A stretch of 64,000 bases of DNA from Candidatus Melainabacteria bacterium (GTDB lineage Bacteria; Cyanobacteriota; Vampirovibrionia; Obscuribacterales; Obscuribacteraceae). The notes beneath the pieces were generated by a model that was not told the DNA's origin, searched no databases, and saw only the letters and a program-made list of their open reading frames with translations. Below are positions 8,329 through 17,332 of this stretch, piece after piece. Position 1 is the first letter of the stretch. Each line of letters opens with the position of its first letter. The stretch is from positions 186,001 to 250,000 of the forward strand of contig RXJR01000024.1 of NCBI GenBank assembly GCA_003963305.1, in the 5' to 3' direction. The translations under genes were made by a program, and so were the position numbers.

Positions 8329-8425
8329 CCCGCCGGCGTTTCTCATCCCCGTGATGAGTGCGCCGGCGGGTGGAAAGGGAATTGCAAATGTGGTCTACCC
8401 GACCACCTCTTTGCAATTCTTTTTT
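8329..8425 (+). terminator. Double hairpin with T tract after the M28 gene
   Basis: The first hairpin pairs CCCGCCGGCG (8329-8338) with CGCCGGCGGG (8361-8370), with an inner CTCATC/GATGAG stem. The second pairs GAATTGCAAA (8379-8388) with TTTGCAATTC (8410-8419), with an inner TGGTC/GACCA stem, and runs into TTTTTT (8420-8425). The second is a strong intrinsic terminator on the plus strand. Confidence 0.92.
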
Positions 8426-8485
8426 CCAAACCAGCGCTACTAAATAATATAATAAGTAGATTGGCGAATAGGGACGAAGCAGGAG

Positions 8486-10045
8486 CTATTCAGAAAGCCC
8501 TTCTCTTCTGGACTTCAAATATCGCCCCAGGAAAATAACTAATGGCGTTGCCGTCAGCAGTACGTAATTAATTCCGCCTGAATGACCAAGATACGTAATC
8601 GCAAAAAGTTGCGTGCAGCTCAAGATGATAGCGAGCTTGCGTAATTCGCTACGCTCAGGCATCCAGAGAGCAACAGGAAAGAACATCAGGATGTACCAGG
8701 GGTGAAACTTCGAACTGACAACACAGACCGCCAGAAGGGCAAGCAGCAGCGAGTCACGCAGCATCGACTGCACCGAATAATTTCTTCCTGTTTTGAGCGC
8801 CTTCCCGAAAAGCACAATACAGAACCCGGCAAATCCAGCAAAAATTACTGCCTTCAATGCTGAGACACCTTGATTCAGCCCCTGCTCAAACCAGGGCAAA
8901 GTCGTGCTGTGATAGATCATGCGCTCGACGCCGTGCGCAATATTTTCGACAAGAGCAGGCAGCGATTTTCCGTTGAAGGATAAATCCTGACGCATGATGT
9001 CGAATCGAAAGTGACTGAAATCAGCGATATAAGGCGAGGCAAGCGCGGCAAGCATAGCGGTGGCGGCGAGAAGGTTCATAGCCAGGGCTTTAGGTCCGAA
9101 CTTCCTGTAAAGAAACAAAGCCAAGAACGGTACACTTACGAGCCACAGGAACTTGATTTGCGCGCTCACAACGAGAGCAGACAGCGCCAGCAACGGCAAG
9201 GCTGCGACATCCACCGATGCGCAGAACAGTGCAATCATGACAAATAAAGTCATCAAAACATCATTGTGCGCATTCGCCAGTGACTGAATCAGTACAAAGG
9301 GACTCCAGAGATAGAGATAGAGGCTCACTTCGGGTTTAGAAACTCCAAACCGTTTTGAACCGCAGTAAATCAACGCCGCCGTTGCAACGAACGCCCCGAA
9401 ATTGATGCACTTCATGAGCAGTGCTGTCGTGGCAAGATTTCCGCCACCCAACTGGCAAACCAATTTCGTCAGACCAGCAAAGGCAAACCCATAAGGGCAG
9501 GGATTCCAGGCCCAGACGCCAGTCAACATAGAATCGCTGCGAAAGTTCGGAATCTCATCTACAGTCGTCACGTAGGGGTTCAGGTGATAATTCGACTGCA
9601 GCCAACCAACATCTATGTAGCTGAAAACATCCGAAGAGTGGAAGTTGGGAATACAAACGGCAATTGCGGCGGATACCATGCCAAGCACAACTATCGACTT
9701 AAAATTTGAAGCCGAATCTTCCTGAATTGCCCGATAGCCGCGCCAGTACGACCAGAGCAACAGAACGACACCAGGGATGGTGACAATCAAGTTGCTGATG
9801 TGGTGATTGACGTACTTTGCATCAACAAGACTTGATTTGTAATACAAGGCAAAAGCCAGATAAGACAAGCTGTTAATGGCAAAACAACTAAGCAGACTGA
9901 CCGAAAGCCGCTTTGCGGGTTGCATTGCGCTTTGAACAGACTCAGATTGCGCAGTGGATAAAACGGACACGTCGGAAACGGATACGCCGGAAACCGACTC
10001 TGTGGGGAGATCGCAATCTGTCGCTTCGATAACTTCCTTAGACAT
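8486..10045 (-). CDS. GT-C membrane glycosyltransferase, MptB-like (GT87-type)
   Basis: 519 aa with a hydrophilic Ser/Val-rich N-tail (1-45) and about a dozen hydrophobic helices. SDVFSYIDVGW (138-148) followed by LNPY fits the first-loop Asp motif of GT-C enzymes, and SPFVLIQSLANAHNDVLM (248-265, His260-Asn-Asp262) closely recalls the GGxHND motif of actinobacterial alpha-1,6-mannosyltransferases MptA/MptB. Such enzymes add sugars from polyprenyl-phosphate donors on the outer face of the membrane. It is last in a four-gene operon; its ATG lies 2 bp after the preceding stop. The donor (mannose or another sugar) cannot be read from sequence. Confidence 0.8.
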   Translation of the reverse strand: MSKEVIEATDCDLPTESVSGVSVSDVSVLSTAQSESVQSAMQPAKRLSVSLLSCFAINSLSYLAFALYYKSSLVDAKYVNHHISNLIVTIPGVVLLLWSYWRGYRAIQEDSASNFKSIVVLGMVSAAIAVCIPNFHSSDVFSYIDVGWLQSNYHLNPYVTTVDEIPNFRSDSMLTGVWAWNPCPYGFAFAGLTKLVCQLGGGNLATTALLMKCINFGAFVATAALIYCGSKRFGVSKPEVSLYLYLWSPFVLIQSLANAHNDVLMTLFVMIALFCASVDVAALPLLALSALVVSAQIKFLWLVSVPFLALFLYRKFGPKALAMNLLAATAMLAALASPYIADFSHFRFDIMRQDLSFNGKSLPALVENIAHGVERMIYHSTTLPWFEQGLNQGVSALKAVIFAGFAGFCIVLFGKALKTGRNYSVQSMLRDSLLLALLAVCVVSSKFHPWYILMFFPVALWMPERSELRKLAIILSCTQLFAITYLGHSGGINYVLLTATPLVIFLGRYLKSRREGLSE

Positions 10046-10047
10046 AG

Positions 10048-12723
10048 TCAGTTCTTCGTGTTTGCGTTCGGTTGCGATTTAAGCGGCTCAGTGATTCGCA
10101 GGGTCAAAGTATCGGAGTATTCTCCGACCGGCTTAACAGCAGCATCAATACACCGTGCACGTAATTCGTAGAAGCCTGGCGTCGGAAATTCGTTCGCGTT
10201 GAATCGAATCTCAGGCGAGCTCAAGTCCGTCGTAGCACTCATCTGAACAGGTGATGCGCCCTCGACTTTCTCAAAATTGTTGAAGAAGTAATTGACCTTC
10301 CCGACCTCAACTTCAAAACCAGTGGCACCTTTCACGCCTCGACGATCGAGTGATACTGCGGCATTCGAACTATCAGTGCGATAAATACCAGCACCATCGC
10401 ATGTTCCACCAACGAACTTCATCAAAGGAGAGACGGTATTTGATGAAAGCAACTTGAAGTTTCGCATCGATATGTGCGAACAAGGGTAAGGTTGCACGGT
10501 AATCGATTCAAGATTCCCCTGGCAGAACCAGCGCCAGTAGCGAGACAACGGTACTCGCACCGTTTCGAATGAATCACAATTCTGCATAGCCAACTCTGCA
10601 ACAGCCTCACCAGCATTGCCAACATTGTCATCGCCACGCACGCCGGTAGAAAAGACTTGGAACCGTGCGCCCGGAGGAACACCTGTTGCCTGATACTCGA
10701 ATTGCAGAAAGTCTGCCGATGTCGGATTGACATTCAATCCAGCGATGCGCACTCCATCGCCTTCCTGCAATGACGTGATTTCAACTGCGCCATTAGCGAG
10801 TTTGTAGATAGCGCGACCGTGAGCATTTGGCAGCCAGCCAGTGACGCCACCTGCGATTGGCAAGTCAACGGTCCCGACTGGAACAGCCGTCAAATCTGCT
10901 TTCAATTTATCAAAATTTCCGTGCCCAGAATTCCAAACAAAAAACTCTCCATGCGAACTTTGCAGCACCGATTTAAAACGGGTTGCATCAATGTACTCCG
11001 GCGGTCCAAACATGATCGGATCGAAGGTTGCGAACCTCTGGGCGAAGTTCACTGTCGTGAAGGGCGGGCTGAGCATGGTACCAAATGTGGAGCCATTGAG
11101 AATCTGATGAGCGCCATTGCGTTCTTTCGGAATGCCCAGCACCGGAATCAGTTCCGACTTATTACGCGCTTCGGCAAGTCTCTGGGCAGCCGCTGAAACC
11201 TGCTTGTTTTCCTTGCCGGCGTGCACCCACTCCAGATCAGTTAAACAGGCAATTCGACCAAGAACGCAACCCAGCCCGGTCAAAACGACCGCACTGGCAA
11301 CAAGAATCTTCAGCTCAGATGCGTTGTGCAACGCGGAAGGAGAGTTCAGCCCAGCCGCAACGAACAGGTCGGATGCCTTGTGCAATTCTGCATCAGGGCT
11401 AGACCCAGACCGAGAGCGAGCCGTCTGGGTCGGGCGAAACAAAAGAACTGGCGCCAGAAGACAAAGTGGAACAGAAAGAAAGAAATAGAAGCGAGAGCCT
11501 TCCAGATCAAACCCCAAACCCCAGAGCTGAAATATCGGCACCGCAGCAGTTGCAAGCCAGCCTGCCAGGAATAAAAACCACTTCAGGGAAAGCTTTTTGT
11601 CGACCAGACGTATCAACGCGAGACCACAGAGTGCGGCATAGAACAAAGTCAGCGACTCGGAATATATCGTCGACTGTCCATTAAACAATGAGTGGCTGAG
11701 CGGATAAAACAACCGCTTAATCGTGTCGAAATCGAGCCATCTCTGCACCATAAATGAGAGCTGGCTAGCCCCGAAACCGGCCACATAGCCACCACCCAGA
11801 GTGCCGAGACAAGCGTATCTGATGATGAAATAAATGACCGCAGAAACCCAGAGCGGGGCGCTGAAAACAGCCGCATCGCGTAGTCGCGCCGTCAGTGGTC
11901 GCACGACGGGAAGCGCCGAGTGAGCAGAAGCACTGTTAGGCTCGGCGACTTGCCCACTGTCGCCGATGCCGAAGAATGCCGTCAGCGCCAGCAAAACCGG
12001 CAGACCGATAGCCATTTCCTTCGTTCCCATGGCCAGGAAGAAAGCCAGAACACCAAGGACAGTGAATATTTGCGGTTTGCGTACACCCGATGCACGCCCC
12101 TTCAAAAACAGTAGATAGCTGCTCAAATAAAAGAAACAGCAGATGATATCTACCCGACCCACCACCCAGGAAACGCTCTCACAGCGCAATGGATTAGCAG
12201 CAAAAAGAGACGCACCGAAAAATGCTGCTGCACCACTTCGAGTTCGGGACCAACCACGGGTAAGCTGACGGGTCACGAAATAGACAAGAAAAACCACACC
12301 TGTGAAGTAAGAAAGATTAGTGAAATAGTAGCCCGTTGCATTGGCTTTGTAGAGAAGGAAATCCATCACAAGCGATACGAGGAGCCAGGGTCGATAGACG
12401 TTCATCCCTGGAATCTGCATATAGTTGCCCGTGAAATTCGACCAGAAAAGCTGCGGCTCGCCGTTAAAAATCCGAGAGACGTAGCTGACTTCGCCGAAAT
12501 CGTCAGCAAGAAAGTAGCTGGTCAAAGTTCTTCCGAAGCACAGCGCAACGATCAGCAGCAACAAACTCAAATGTACATATGGACTGGAAATCAATCGTTC
12601 AAAGATAGATTCAGTCGCCATCGATTTGACCGAGTCATTCGAAACAGTAGATTCGGCTTGCGATTCCTTGTGCAAGTCTTTGTGCGCATCCTTATGCGAA
12701 TCTTTGTCCGTAGCTTCGATCAC
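10048..12723 (-). CDS. Large GT-C (PMT-like) membrane glycosyltransferase with C-terminal extracytoplasmic domain
   Basis: 891 aa. A charged N-tail has a KDxHKD-type repeat (residues 7-20), then multiple transmembrane helices to about residue 430. The typical GT-C acidic pair is FLADDFGEVS (D74-D75) in the first external loop, followed by VYRPWLLVS. The last ~400 residues form a soluble, beta-rich part with two sandwich-like stretches, presumably outside the membrane, that may bind glycan or acceptor. The GTG start overlaps the preceding stop (GTGA), so translation is coupled in the operon. The transferase class is well supported; sugar and acceptor are unknown. Confidence 0.8.
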   Translation of the reverse strand: MIEATDKDSHKDAHKDLHKESQAESTVSNDSVKSMATESIFERLISSPYVHLSLLLLIVALCFGRTLTSYFLADDFGEVSYVSRIFNGEPQLFWSNFTGNYMQIPGMNVYRPWLLVSLVMDFLLYKANATGYYFTNLSYFTGVVFLVYFVTRQLTRGWSRTRSGAAAFFGASLFAANPLRCESVSWVVGRVDIICCFFYLSSYLLFLKGRASGVRKPQIFTVLGVLAFFLAMGTKEMAIGLPVLLALTAFFGIGDSGQVAEPNSASAHSALPVVRPLTARLRDAAVFSAPLWVSAVIYFIIRYACLGTLGGGYVAGFGASQLSFMVQRWLDFDTIKRLFYPLSHSLFNGQSTIYSESLTLFYAALCGLALIRLVDKKLSLKWFLFLAGWLATAAVPIFQLWGLGFDLEGSRFYFFLSVPLCLLAPVLLFRPTQTARSRSGSSPDAELHKASDLFVAAGLNSPSALHNASELKILVASAVVLTGLGCVLGRIACLTDLEWVHAGKENKQVSAAAQRLAEARNKSELIPVLGIPKERNGAHQILNGSTFGTMLSPPFTTVNFAQRFATFDPIMFGPPEYIDATRFKSVLQSSHGEFFVWNSGHGNFDKLKADLTAVPVGTVDLPIAGGVTGWLPNAHGRAIYKLANGAVEITSLQEGDGVRIAGLNVNPTSADFLQFEYQATGVPPGARFQVFSTGVRGDDNVGNAGEAVAELAMQNCDSFETVRVPLSRYWRWFCQGNLESITVQPYPCSHISMRNFKLLSSNTVSPLMKFVGGTCDGAGIYRTDSSNAAVSLDRRGVKGATGFEVEVGKVNYFFNNFEKVEGASPVQMSATTDLSSPEIRFNANEFPTPGFYELRARCIDAAVKPVGEYSDTLTLRITEPLKSQPNANTKN

Positions 12724-15533
12724 TGAATTGAAAACCCTCTTGCTAATGGGTTCCCAGGCAATCTCACTATTTCCAGCTTCAAATCTTTGACCTGCACAAG
12801 GTCATCGGGCACTGAACCCACGGTCTTCCACTTCGGAACGTTGTACACAAACTCGCCTTGAAGCTGCTTGATGCCACCGGGCAAGCGACCTGGTGCAATG
12901 GGCACGGCGATATCAAAACGACTCCACGCTGTTGAAGTCCAGATGAAATTCGGCGTCCAGGGAGTTTCGTAGCGGTTTCCATCAAGGTTACAGTCCGCAC
13001 GCAACAGCATCGAAGGTCGTGCGGCAGAATTTTTCGACTTGATTGAACCAGTAGCCCTGACAATCCACAGGTCATCCTTTGCGTATGCCGGCATCGTATA
13101 GATGGCGAACGGCTTGCTACCCGACTTTGCCGTCAGTTCGAAGGGTGGGATCGGAACCTGCTTGAGCGACGTTACCCTGGTTGCTGAGGATAAAGCCGCC
13201 GCTGAAGTCAAAGCATCCGTGGTCGGATGCGGCTTTAGAACCAACGAAGCTGTCGTGCCCGGATCGACGTTTCCACGTGTCGACGGGATCAACAAGCGAA
13301 TGTTTGGCTCGGCAGTCCGAGCGAGCGGCGCGTGAATCGATTGATCGAGTCGCGGATCGGTCAATCCGGCTTCATTTTCTACGCCGTAGAATGCCTTCTC
13401 CCAGGAATATGTCGTGACACTGGGAATGTACAGCTCCTTACCGTGATGATAAGAACCATAGAGGATACCAACGATTTCTTCACTGGCGCTGACTTTCCTT
13501 GCTACTTTGACCGACAGCTGACCTTTGGCGCCAGCGGTAATTTCGGTCGGGACAGGAATCAAAAACCATTGCCGCAATTCAGCATTACTTGTGTCGGCAG
13601 GTTTCGTCATGAAATTGAAGATATTCTCGCCTTCCCATGTCACCTTCTTGTTAGTCACATGCTGCAAAACTGAATAATCCTGCGCCACGGCAAGACCCGG
13701 AATAACAGGACCGTCTAGCTTCTTACCGTTGACGATAACATCGGCAGAATTGAGGGAGCTGGCTCCATCCGTATCTATCATCAAGTATGTCTGCTGGTCA
13801 CCAATCGAGGCAGGCAAAGTCAATGTTTGCGTCACCGCATCGCCGATTAGCGGCTTCTGCCACTCATACCAGCGCCCTGCCGCGCGTCCTGGCAACACCA
13901 TCAGTGGTATCGCCAGAAGGAAGCACATCGTCGTGAGGATACGAGCCAGGCGCCTGTAGCCGCTAGTTTTTTCCAGTCCCATCCAGATTGAGAAAAGGAG
14001 GAATGCAAGAATTCCAAGTTTGGCCAGGCTCTGCATTCCCAGTGCGAACACGGCACTGTTGCATATGCCTGAATCCATCAACGGCTGCACAAAATTTGTA
14101 TGTGACACAACCCAGAAAGCCAATGCGGCAACCCCGATTCTGACGGCAATCTGGCGGGTGCGCTCGACAGCAAGCAAGGCAGCAACGGAAGCAAGACCGG
14201 CTGCACTGAAGGCAATCACTACAGGCATGGAGGTCAGGGCATAGCGCGGCACGGTAATGAACAGAACGTAAATCAGATGAACCAGCGCAAAACCGAGCAA
14301 GACCACGCGAGAATAAATCTGCGCCCGGTTCGGGCTTTCCCTGCCGACATTGGTAAACAATGCGATCAGCAAACCCAGCCCAGCGCAAAGCAAAACGAAC
14401 TGATGAAGCAATGACTGTGCGCCAACATCGAACCAACCGATGCTGGTGCGGAAATCATTCCACGGCATTTGAAAGAGCCTTGCAGGCTTATCCAGCATCA
14501 GTCGAATGAAGCGCGAGGGGCTGGTCTTATAGCTTTGCGCCAGAAGATTGGGCAAGGAGCTTTTCTCAATTCCCCGTCCATCTGGATACGGAAAAGTCAA
14601 CCAGCCCTGAGTTTGAGTGTTGGAGCCAATAAAGAGGTTGTAGTTTCCGACGCGATCGACAACTATGCCACCTTTATCGAAAGCAACATGCTGAAAGCTC
14701 ACCCAGGGAACTACTACACATGCGAAACCAAGCAAAAGCGAGACCAGCCCAGATTTCCAACGAGAGGCGTACTGTTGCACAATCAAAATCGGCACCATAC
14801 ACAGCGACGTGATCACGAGAATCGAGCGAGTCAATTGCAAGCATGCCGATAGAAATCCCAGAGCAAAGGCGCGCGGCACAACGTTCTTGACCGTAAAGAA
14901 TCCACGCACAACAAGCGCAAGTACAACGCAGACAACGAACGTCGCGAACGACTCGGTATAAAGGCGCCCGCTATTAACAATGAAACCAGGATATACAGCC
15001 GCAAGCAGCCCGGCAGTGTAACCAACTGGGCGCGACCAGGCTTTGCTTGAGAAGTCGGTGATCAGACAGCAAGCAACCGCCGAAAGAATTGACTGCACCA
15101 GAACCGGGGCGCCAAAAGGGTTGTCCGCAAATAAAAATCCGGCAACAGAAAACGAGATAGTGAGGAAGATCGGAAACACGGGACCAGCTTGATAAACCTC
15201 TTTCAAGCCGCTCATGTAAGCGCGTACAGATTCGAGGTCAGTCTGAGATGCCGTGCCGACGGCGCAGTTGAAAAATTTGTGCCAGAACTCTTGCGGCAAA
15301 CTGAGCATGCTGCTCAAGGCCGCAGCATTGCGCACATACTCGGAAGCATCGCAACAACCAGCACAGTTGGGATGGTCGGCCGCGAAATTGAACCACACTC
15401 GAACCGCCAGAGCGCCAACAAAAATTGCAGCCAGAATCAGTTTGTACCGTAACTCGGCAGATTTCCGCGCTGCACTTTCTGTGAGCAAATACGCAAACCC
15501 GGTGTCGGTTTCAGCAGGGATAATATTCTGCAT
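12720..15533 (-). CDS. ArnT/PMT_2-type GT-C glycosyltransferase with extracytoplasmic C-terminal domains
   Basis: About 937 aa from the ATG at 15533; a TTG two codons upstream is also possible. The first external loop has NCAGCCDASEYVRNAAAL with the expected catalytic Asp (D62), then about 11 helices and LTRSILVITSL/YTESFATF blocks typical of ArnT-like proteins. After residue ~550 come soluble beta-sandwich-like regions (TYLMIDTDGASSLNSADVIV, RQWFLIPVP). The same architecture and several of these motifs recur in the protein at 39996. It likely moves a sugar from a polyprenyl phosphate to an external acceptor. It is the second gene of the operon, about 20 bp after the GT4. Confidence 0.82.
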   Translation of the reverse strand: MQNIIPAETDTGFAYLLTESAARKSAELRYKLILAAIFVGALAVRVWFNFAADHPNCAGCCDASEYVRNAAALSSMLSLPQEFWHKFFNCAVGTASQTDLESVRAYMSGLKEVYQAGPVFPIFLTISFSVAGFLFADNPFGAPVLVQSILSAVACCLITDFSSKAWSRPVGYTAGLLAAVYPGFIVNSGRLYTESFATFVVCVVLALVVRGFFTVKNVVPRAFALGFLSACLQLTRSILVITSLCMVPILIVQQYASRWKSGLVSLLLGFACVVVPWVSFQHVAFDKGGIVVDRVGNYNLFIGSNTQTQGWLTFPYPDGRGIEKSSLPNLLAQSYKTSPSRFIRLMLDKPARLFQMPWNDFRTSIGWFDVGAQSLLHQFVLLCAGLGLLIALFTNVGRESPNRAQIYSRVVLLGFALVHLIYVLFITVPRYALTSMPVVIAFSAAGLASVAALLAVERTRQIAVRIGVAALAFWVVSHTNFVQPLMDSGICNSAVFALGMQSLAKLGILAFLLFSIWMGLEKTSGYRRLARILTTMCFLLAIPLMVLPGRAAGRWYEWQKPLIGDAVTQTLTLPASIGDQQTYLMIDTDGASSLNSADVIVNGKKLDGPVIPGLAVAQDYSVLQHVTNKKVTWEGENIFNFMTKPADTSNAELRQWFLIPVPTEITAGAKGQLSVKVARKVSASEEIVGILYGSYHHGKELYIPSVTTYSWEKAFYGVENEAGLTDPRLDQSIHAPLARTAEPNIRLLIPSTRGNVDPGTTASLVLKPHPTTDALTSAAALSSATRVTSLKQVPIPPFELTAKSGSKPFAIYTMPAYAKDDLWIVRATGSIKSKNSAARPSMLLRADCNLDGNRYETPWTPNFIWTSTAWSRFDIAVPIAPGRLPGGIKQLQGEFVYNVPKWKTVGSVPDDLVQVKDLKLEIVRLPGNPLARGFSIQ

Positions 15534-15553
15534 AATCAACCGGTGACCTCTGC

Positions 15554-17116
15554 TTACGAATTCTTTCGCTCACCGGCCGCAACCAATTCACGTTGTTGCG
15601 GCGAACTGTTTTTAGGAGCTTTCCTTTGCTTGACTTTGATTTCTTCTTCAAGCTTGCTAAGCATGCTCGCTTGCTGCCTTTTCATCGGAGAAAACGGTAA
15701 GAACTTGCGCACAATCGCAGCCAGAATTTTCGCCCCCATCAAACGCGGACGATTTTTTGCGAGGCGTCCCCAGTGCTTGAATCTGAAAGCGATCGACTCC
15801 TGGTAGAGCAAGTCGTAAAGCATCTTGTCAAAAGCGTACATAATTGCGTCGGCATCGCTCAAACACTCGCTCGAGTCTTTCAGATAGAGCTTCGTTTCCG
15901 GACGGAATCGGTCAATGGCGAGTTTGTACAACTCAACGGTCTGGCGAGCGATTTCTTTGCGCTGGAATTTTTCCAATACTCGCTGACGAGCGTTTTGCGA
16001 AAGTCGTTCTTGCTCTTTATCATCGGTGAGAATGGAGAGAATTGCTGTCGCCAGAGCAGCCGAGTCGCGAGGCGGAACGATAATTCCTGATTCGCCGTCG
16101 ATCAAGTACTCGCATGTGCCACCAGCAGAGGTGCCCACAACCGCACGTCCGCAGGACATGGCTTCCAGGCATGTGTAAGGTGAATTGTCATAGACGGAAG
16201 GCACAACGCAAATGTCTGCGGAGCGGTAATAGTTGGGCAGTGAATTGAGCGGCACTCGATTGATAAATTGCACACTGTCGAGTGAATTGCTATTCGTCAA
16301 ACTTTCCTTCAGTTGTGCTAAAACCGATGTCTGCTTGCTTTCCGCATTAACTGTATCGTCACCAATAATGACGAAACGCACATTTTTGTAAGACTTGAGA
16401 ATTTCTGGAATAGCTTCGACAAGGTAGCGAATGCCTTTCCGTTCTTCCAATCTTCCAACGAACAGAACGGTTTTGCGCCCATCCGACGGCAGTTCCTTCA
16501 CGCCATCTGGATTGAAAACATCAGGATCGATTGGATTTCGAACAATTTCAATCAGCTGACGCGGATAGTTCAAGTCGTTCGAAACAAACTCAGCCAGGTC
16601 ATCGCTGGGCGAAGTAATTACATCGGCAGAGCGCATCGCCACCCGCTCGAGCATCGCCACGAACTGATGATCGAAGGAAGGATGAACGCTATGCAATTTT
16701 TCAGCGATAAATTTCGAATGTGGCGTATAAAGCCGAATCAAGAGAGGAGCGACCTTCGTCACCGCGGGCATTAATCCTTCTGCCAGCAGTTCAGGTGTAT
16801 CAACTACATCGAACGGATTCTTGCTGTGAAGCTCGAAGAATTTTTCCCACAAACCTGCAGTCGTTCTGAGGACATATCGACTGTATGGCATGCACATCGA
16901 AACGGCACCCAGGTCGCCTTCCACAGCATAAGGCTCAACTCGATGAACGCGGATTCCTTCCACGTCTACGGTTTTTGCCGGACCCTCAGCCAGTGCCACG
17001 ACTTCGACGTCATGACCAAGGTCGCGCAGACCATGCGCCAGATGTTTCGCAAAAGTGGCGATTCCGCCCCAGCCGGTATCGGGTGGATATTCCCGGGAAA
17101 TCAAACAAATTCTCAT
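15554..17116 (-). CDS. GT4 glycosyltransferase with a conserved C-terminal extension
   Basis: 520 aa. It is a GT-B retaining glycosyltransferase: N-terminal glycine loop in ISREYPPDTGWGGIATF, nucleotide-binding VLFVGRLEERKGI, and the E-x7-E region YDNSPYTCLEAMSCGRAVVGTSAGG. It uses a nucleotide sugar in the cytoplasm to extend a glycan. After the GT4 core (about residue 400) is a ~110-aa tail with FDKMLYDLLYQESIAFRFKHW, also present in the GT4 proteins at 26188 and 52732. It heads a minus-strand operon with three GT-C genes, suggesting one pathway working on both membrane faces. Confidence 0.92.
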   Translation of the reverse strand: MRICLISREYPPDTGWGGIATFAKHLAHGLRDLGHDVEVVALAEGPAKTVDVEGIRVHRVEPYAVEGDLGAVSMCMPYSRYVLRTTAGLWEKFFELHSKNPFDVVDTPELLAEGLMPAVTKVAPLLIRLYTPHSKFIAEKLHSVHPSFDHQFVAMLERVAMRSADVITSPSDDLAEFVSNDLNYPRQLIEIVRNPIDPDVFNPDGVKELPSDGRKTVLFVGRLEERKGIRYLVEAIPEILKSYKNVRFVIIGDDTVNAESKQTSVLAQLKESLTNSNSLDSVQFINRVPLNSLPNYYRSADICVVPSVYDNSPYTCLEAMSCGRAVVGTSAGGTCEYLIDGESGIIVPPRDSAALATAILSILTDDKEQERLSQNARQRVLEKFQRKEIARQTVELYKLAIDRFRPETKLYLKDSSECLSDADAIMYAFDKMLYDLLYQESIAFRFKHWGRLAKNRPRLMGAKILAAIVRKFLPFSPMKRQQASMLSKLEEEIKVKQRKAPKNSSPQQRELVAAGERKNS

Positions 17117-17278
17117 GGCGCTTATTTTACCGCTGCCTCTTGTAATCGATATTGAGACGAATCTCAGTAACCACGCAGATTAGCCTCGTAGAACAGAGAA
17201 ACTGGACTGCCGAGCGGTGCAAAATGACAATCGAATCAATATGAAGTCTTGCTACAACTTCGATTTTCCGCATGGCGT

Positions 17279-17297
17279 CGAGTTCTTGACGAACTCG
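17279..17297 (+). promoter_or_regulatory. Inverted repeat in the leader of the 17333 gene
   Basis: CGAGTTC (17279-17285) and GAACTCG (17291-17297) flank TTGAC in the 216-bp gap between the divergent GT4 genes starting at 17116 and 17333. It could be an operator or a leader hairpin. A TATGAT box at 17300-17305 is a possible -10 element, but no convincing -35 is at the right distance. Confidence 0.35.
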
Positions 17298-17332
17298 TTG
17301 TATGATGTGTTGTCCGCAAAAGCGCGCATTCA

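Noticed and set aside
11117-11488. Plus-strand open frame inside the GT-C gene at 10048
   Set aside because: It is antisense to a well-supported coding region and has low-complexity composition without motifs.
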